Shown here: positions 60,999-64,000 of the stretch, piece after piece | Numbering within the stretch: position 1 is the stretch's first letter | How the letters are laid out: each line of letters opens with the position of its first letter | Source: Chitinophaga deserti | Lineage (GTDB): Bacteria; Bacteroidota; Bacteroidia; Chitinophagales; Chitinophagaceae | Direction: 5' to 3' | Length of the DNA: 64,000 nt | Assembly (NCBI RefSeq): GCF_003149455.1 | Contig: NZ_QFFK01000004.1 | Span: forward strand, 124,001-188,000 | The notes under the pieces: generated by a model | Databases searched by the model: none | The model's input: the letters and a program-made list of their open reading frames with translations, nothing else | Told to the model about the DNA's origin: nothing | Translations under genes and position numbers: made by a program

Positions 60999-63572
60999 AT
61001 GAAACGCGTATTCTTCCTTTGCAGCCTCTTTGCCGCACTGCAATCCTTTGGTGGGCAACCTGCCAGCCTTCGCTGTGAGCATCTGGTCAATCCTGTCGGT
61101 ATTGACGCTACGCAGCCACGGTTTACCTGGAACCTAAGCAGCGGAATGCAGGCTGCCTGCCAGGTAACAGTACGATCAGGTTCTTCCATCATCTGGACTT
61201 CTCCTGTCATACACACAGATGCCGGCTTCCTCCGGTATGCAGGGCCTGCATTACAACCGTTCACCGCTTATGAATGGACGGTAACCGTTCATGATAAAGA
61301 TCAATCCACTGCTTCGGCAACGGCAGGATTTGAAACCGGTATGATGCAGCAGCGGGAGTGGAAAGGCGCGTGGATCAGTGATGTGAATGATGTGGACCTT
61401 AAGCCCGCAGCACTTTTCAGAAAAGCGTTTAAAGCAACAGGGAAGATCCGCAGCGCCAGGGCCTACATCGCCGCCGCCGGTTTATATGAACTGTACATCA
61501 ACGGCCAGCGTATTGGTGATCACCGGCTCGATCCCATGTACACCCGCTTCGACCGCCGCAACCTATACCTAACCTGGGATGTAACCCAACAGCTGCAATC
61601 CGGTGAGAACGCTTTGGGCGTGATGCTGGGGAACGGTTGGTATAATCATCAGTCTACCGCCGTATGGGATTTCCATAAAGCCCCCTGGCGTGCAAGGCCC
61701 GCTTTCTGTATGGATGTGCGTATTACGTATGAAGACGGGCGGGTGGAGACCATCTCCACCGGTAAAGACTGGAAAACCACTACAGGGCCGGTCATCTTCA
61801 ACAGCATTTATACTGCCGAGCATTACGATGCAAGGCTGGAAAAAGAAGGATGGGCTGCTGCCGGTTACAATGATAAAGACTGGAAAAACGTACTCCTCCG
61901 CGCGGCACCTTCCCTGAACGTTACCGCTCAGGCCATGGCTCCTGTAGCTGCCTGCGATACCCTCCCTGCCATTACGTTCCGTAAGTTCAGTGATACGCGG
62001 TATGTGATCGGGCTTGCCCGGAACATCTCAGGTGTTTCGCAGATAAAGGTGAAAGGTGCTGCGGGTACAGTATTGCGTTTGCGCCATGCAGAAAGGCTGG
62101 ATTCTTCCGGGCATACCGATCAGTCTAACATCGACGTGCATTACCGGCCCACGGATGATAAAGACCCTTTCCAGACAGATATATTTATCCTTTCCGGGAA
62201 AGGGGAGGAAACATTTATGCCGCGCTTTAATTACAAAGGCTTTCAGTATGTGGAAGTGGAAAGCAGCCAGCCGGTGGAGTTAAAAAAGGAAAGCCTGACG
62301 GGATATTTTCTTCACAGCCGCGTGGCGCCTAATGGATTTGTAAACACCTCCAACCCGGTGATGAATAAGATCTGGGAGGCTACCAATAACTCTTATCTCT
62401 CTAACCTCTTCGGCTATCCTACGGATTGTCCGCAGCGGGAGAAAAATGGTTGGACGGGCGATGCGCATCAGGCCATAGAAACCGCACTCTATAATTTCGA
62501 CGGCATAACCGTTTACGAGAAATGGCTCAACGATCATTTCGATGAACAGCAGCCTAATGGCGTACTGCCTTCCATCATCCCAACTGGTGGTTGGGGGTAT
62601 GAATGGGGGAACGGCCCGGACTGGACCAGTACCATTGCCATCATCCCCTGGAACATCTATCTTTTTTATGGCGATACCACGTTGCTGGCACGTTCGTACG
62701 ACGGTATCCGCCGCTATGTGGATCATATCACAGACATCTCTCCATCAGGCATTACCACCTGGGGCCTGGGCGACTGGATACCCGTTAAATCCAAAACACC
62801 GGTTCCCTTCACATCCACAGCTTTTTATTATGCCGATGTGGTGATACTTGCCAAAGCGGCGAAGATGCTGGGTAAAACGGCAGATCATGCTAAATACACT
62901 GCACTTGCCGCATACATCCATCAGGCATTTAACGACCGCTATCTGAACCGTGCTGCCGGTATCTATGGCCAGGGTGTGCAAACCGAGCTGAGTGTGGCAT
63001 TGTACTGGGGGCTGGTACCGGATTCCCTGAAGGCCAAAGTAGCGGCCAATCTGTACAAAAGGGTAGAAGCAGATAATTTCCACCTCGATGTGGGCCTCAT
63101 TGGCAGTAAAACCATCCTTAATGCCCTCAGTGAAAACGGATTTGCCGATGCTGCCTGGAAGATAGCCGCGCAGGAAGATTATCCCAGCTGGGGCTGGTGG
63201 ATGAAGAACGGGGCAACCACCCTTTACGAGAACTGGCCCATCAATGCCAAAAGCGATATTTCCCTTAACCATATCATGTTCGGAGAGATTGGTGCCTGGC
63301 TGTATAAAGGCGTGGGCGGGATATTCCCGGATGAAACGAAGCCCGGTTTCCGGCATGTAAAAATGATCCCTCACTTCGTGAAAGGGCTCAGTCAGTTTGA
63401 AGCGCATCATGATGGCCCTTACGGCCGCATTACCTCCTCCTGGAAGCGGAAGGGCCGTACCGTACAATATACCCTTACCATTCCGCCGAATAGTACCGCC
63501 ACCTTACAACTGCCGGGTAAAGATGCCATAGCAGCAGGACCGGGTACGCACAGGTACGAGGTAAAGGAATAA
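60999..63572 (+). CDS. Alpha-L-rhamnosidase, GH78
   Basis: This 857-residue exported enzyme starts MKRVFFLCSLFAALQSFGGQ (signal peptide). An N-terminal Ig-like domain (SLRCEHLVNPVGIDATQPRF) and an alpha-L-rhamnosidase N domain (IRSARAYIAAAGLYELYING) lead to a carbohydrate-binding beta domain. The (alpha/alpha)6 catalytic domain contains YPTDCPQREKNGWTGDAHQA; D476 and E481 lie in DCPQRE and D488 in WTGDA, as in GH78 active sites. A C-terminal beta domain closes the protein (GGIFPDETKPGFRHVKMIPH). It releases terminal alpha-L-rhamnose. It is the second gene of the sulfatase cluster. Confidence 0.95.
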   Translation: MKRVFFLCSLFAALQSFGGQPASLRCEHLVNPVGIDATQPRFTWNLSSGMQAACQVTVRSGSSIIWTSPVIHTDAGFLRYAGPALQPFTAYEWTVTVHDKDQSTASATAGFETGMMQQREWKGAWISDVNDVDLKPAALFRKAFKATGKIRSARAYIAAAGLYELYINGQRIGDHRLDPMYTRFDRRNLYLTWDVTQQLQSGENALGVMLGNGWYNHQSTAVWDFHKAPWRARPAFCMDVRITYEDGRVETISTGKDWKTTTGPVIFNSIYTAEHYDARLEKEGWAAAGYNDKDWKNVLLRAAPSLNVTAQAMAPVAACDTLPAITFRKFSDTRYVIGLARNISGVSQIKVKGAAGTVLRLRHAERLDSSGHTDQSNIDVHYRPTDDKDPFQTDIFILSGKGEETFMPRFNYKGFQYVEVESSQPVELKKESLTGYFLHSRVAPNGFVNTSNPVMNKIWEATNNSYLSNLFGYPTDCPQREKNGWTGDAHQAIETALYNFDGITVYEKWLNDHFDEQQPNGVLPSIIPTGGWGYEWGNGPDWTSTIAIIPWNIYLFYGDTTLLARSYDGIRRYVDHITDISPSGITTWGLGDWIPVKSKTPVPFTSTAFYYADVVILAKAAKMLGKTADHAKYTALAAYIHQAFNDRYLNRAAGIYGQGVQTELSVALYWGLVPDSLKAKVAANLYKRVEADNFHLDVGLIGSKTILNALSENGFADAAWKIAAQEDYPSWGWWMKNGATTLYENWPINAKSDISLNHIMFGEIGAWLYKGVGGIFPDETKPGFRHVKMIPHFVKGLSQFEAHHDGPYGRITSSWKRKGRTVQYTLTIPPNSTATLQLPGKDAIAAGPGTHRYEVKE

Positions 63573-63641
63573 AACGGGGGCTGGGTCAAAAAAGCATCTG
63601 TTTATATCAAAACGATGCAATATGTATTGGGCTCTGCGCGG

Positions 63642-63649
63642 TATATTCA
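63642..63649 (+). promoter_or_regulatory. -7-like element 4 nt before the GH38-like start
   Basis: TATATTCA (6 of 8 to TAnnTTTG) ends 4 nt before the ATG at 63654 and supports that start over the in-frame ATG at 63615. Confidence 0.35.
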
Positions 63650-63653
63650 CGGT

Positions 63654-64000
63654 ATGACCCGTATGATTTGCCGGCTGTTGCCCGTTTTATTGCTACTCAT
63701 TGATCTCCAGAAAGCGGATGCGCAAAGCACACCGCCTCCTTCCCGTGTTACTGATGTATGGATCGTGGTGAAGAGCCACTTCGACCTGGGGTTTACCGAC
63801 CTGGCCGAGAATGTGTTTGAACGTTACCGTACCGAAATGATGGATAATGCCCTTGGGGTAATGGCTGCTAACCGGTTATTGCCGGCAGAGCAGCGTTTCG
63901 TATGGACCGTTCCCGGCTGGCCTCTTTGGGCGCAGATGCTGGGACCGAAACAAACACCGGAACGAAGAGCTAAAATTGAACAGGCCGTAAGGGAAGGCGC
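63654..64000 (+). CDS. GH38-like (DUF5054-type) exported protein, 5' part only
   Basis: The first 115 codons are seen before the window ends. A signal peptide (MTRMICRLLPVLLLLIDLQK, then ADAQ) leads to DVWIVVKSHFDLGFTDLAEN, where the His-x-Asp pair matches the zinc ligands at the start of the glycoside hydrolase 38 fold, then RFVWTVPGWPLWAQML. This pattern resembles DUF5054 proteins, which share the alpha-mannosidase N-terminal fold but whose activity is not established. It continues the sulfatase-GH78 cluster, 81 bp after the rhamnosidase stop. An in-frame ATG at 63615 would lengthen the signal peptide by 13 residues. Confidence 0.75.
   Translation, partial: MTRMICRLLPVLLLLIDLQKADAQSTPPPSRVTDVWIVVKSHFDLGFTDLAENVFERYRTEMMDNALGVMAANRLLPAEQRFVWTVPGWPLWAQMLGPKQTPERRAKIEQAVREG

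Overview
The window looks like chromosome of a Bacteroidota bacterium of the Chitinophaga type (class Chitinophagia, family Chitinophagaceae). The reasons are three SusC/SusD pairs, a protein with a C-terminal type IX secretion sorting domain, many lipoproteins, Bacteroidota-only families (DUF6660, DUF5690, DUF5007/DUF5008-like proteins), promoters of the TAnnTTTG (-7) type, and almost no Shine-Dalgarno sequences. I see no rRNA, tRNA, transposase, phage gene or CRISPR array.

Layout. (1) 1-9.2 kb, minus strand: a cut-off SAM hydroxide adenosyltransferase, a short-chain dehydrogenase, a divalent-metal efflux operon (DUF6660, then a CzcA pump fused to its TolC-like outer-membrane protein, then a CzcB adaptor), and an ECF42-type sigma factor with its YciI partner. 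(2) 9.2-11 kb: a gene-free stretch with 11-bp phased repeats, paired AATCGATT operator-like sites and a structured leader. (3) 11-25.3 kb, plus strand: one eight-gene surface-acquisition operon (SusC-SusD-FAS1/CBM6-DUF5007-like-SusC-SusD-FAS1-delta60 protein) with no hydrolase in it. (4) 25.3-32.9 kb: an RhlE-like helicase, two related small membrane proteins, a secreted unknown with a likely LytTR-type promoter, a secreted GHL10-family hydrolase, DUF5690 and DUF1304 membrane proteins. (5) 33-40.6 kb: a tightly packed catabolic operon (polyol-type MFS permease, 2-hydroxyacid dehydrogenase, two FGGY kinases, histidine phosphatase, secreted glycerophosphodiesterase) divergent from a DeoR regulator. 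(6) 40.9-46.9 kb: three tandem TPR sensor histidine kinases without a response regulator. (7) 47.4-52.2 kb: a third SusC/SusD pair behind another AATCGATT site. (8) 52.3-59.3 kb: housekeeping genes (ABC exporter, DUF3817, DinB, small lipoprotein, DusB, calcineurin-like phosphatase, GNAT, AraC regulator). (9) 59.4-64 kb, plus strand: a carbohydrate cluster of sulfatase, GH78 alpha-L-rhamnosidase and the start of a GH38-like protein.

How the genes fit together. The Sus loci, the GHL10 enzyme and the sulfatase/rhamnosidase cluster describe a polysaccharide forager that binds glycans at its surface, imports them through TonB-dependent channels and cuts sulfated, rhamnose-containing glycans. The polyol-type operon suggests scavenging of a phosphodiester-linked polyol or related sugar, but the substrate is not evident.

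The most unusual signals are non-coding. Five intergenic tracts carry related tandem units with an exact 11-bp period (9396, 9526-9648, 28551, 54651, 54869). In addition, at least seven genes have a -7-like octamer only 4-5 nt before their ATG, which predicts leaderless mRNAs. All family assignments come from reading motifs by eye; no database search was run.
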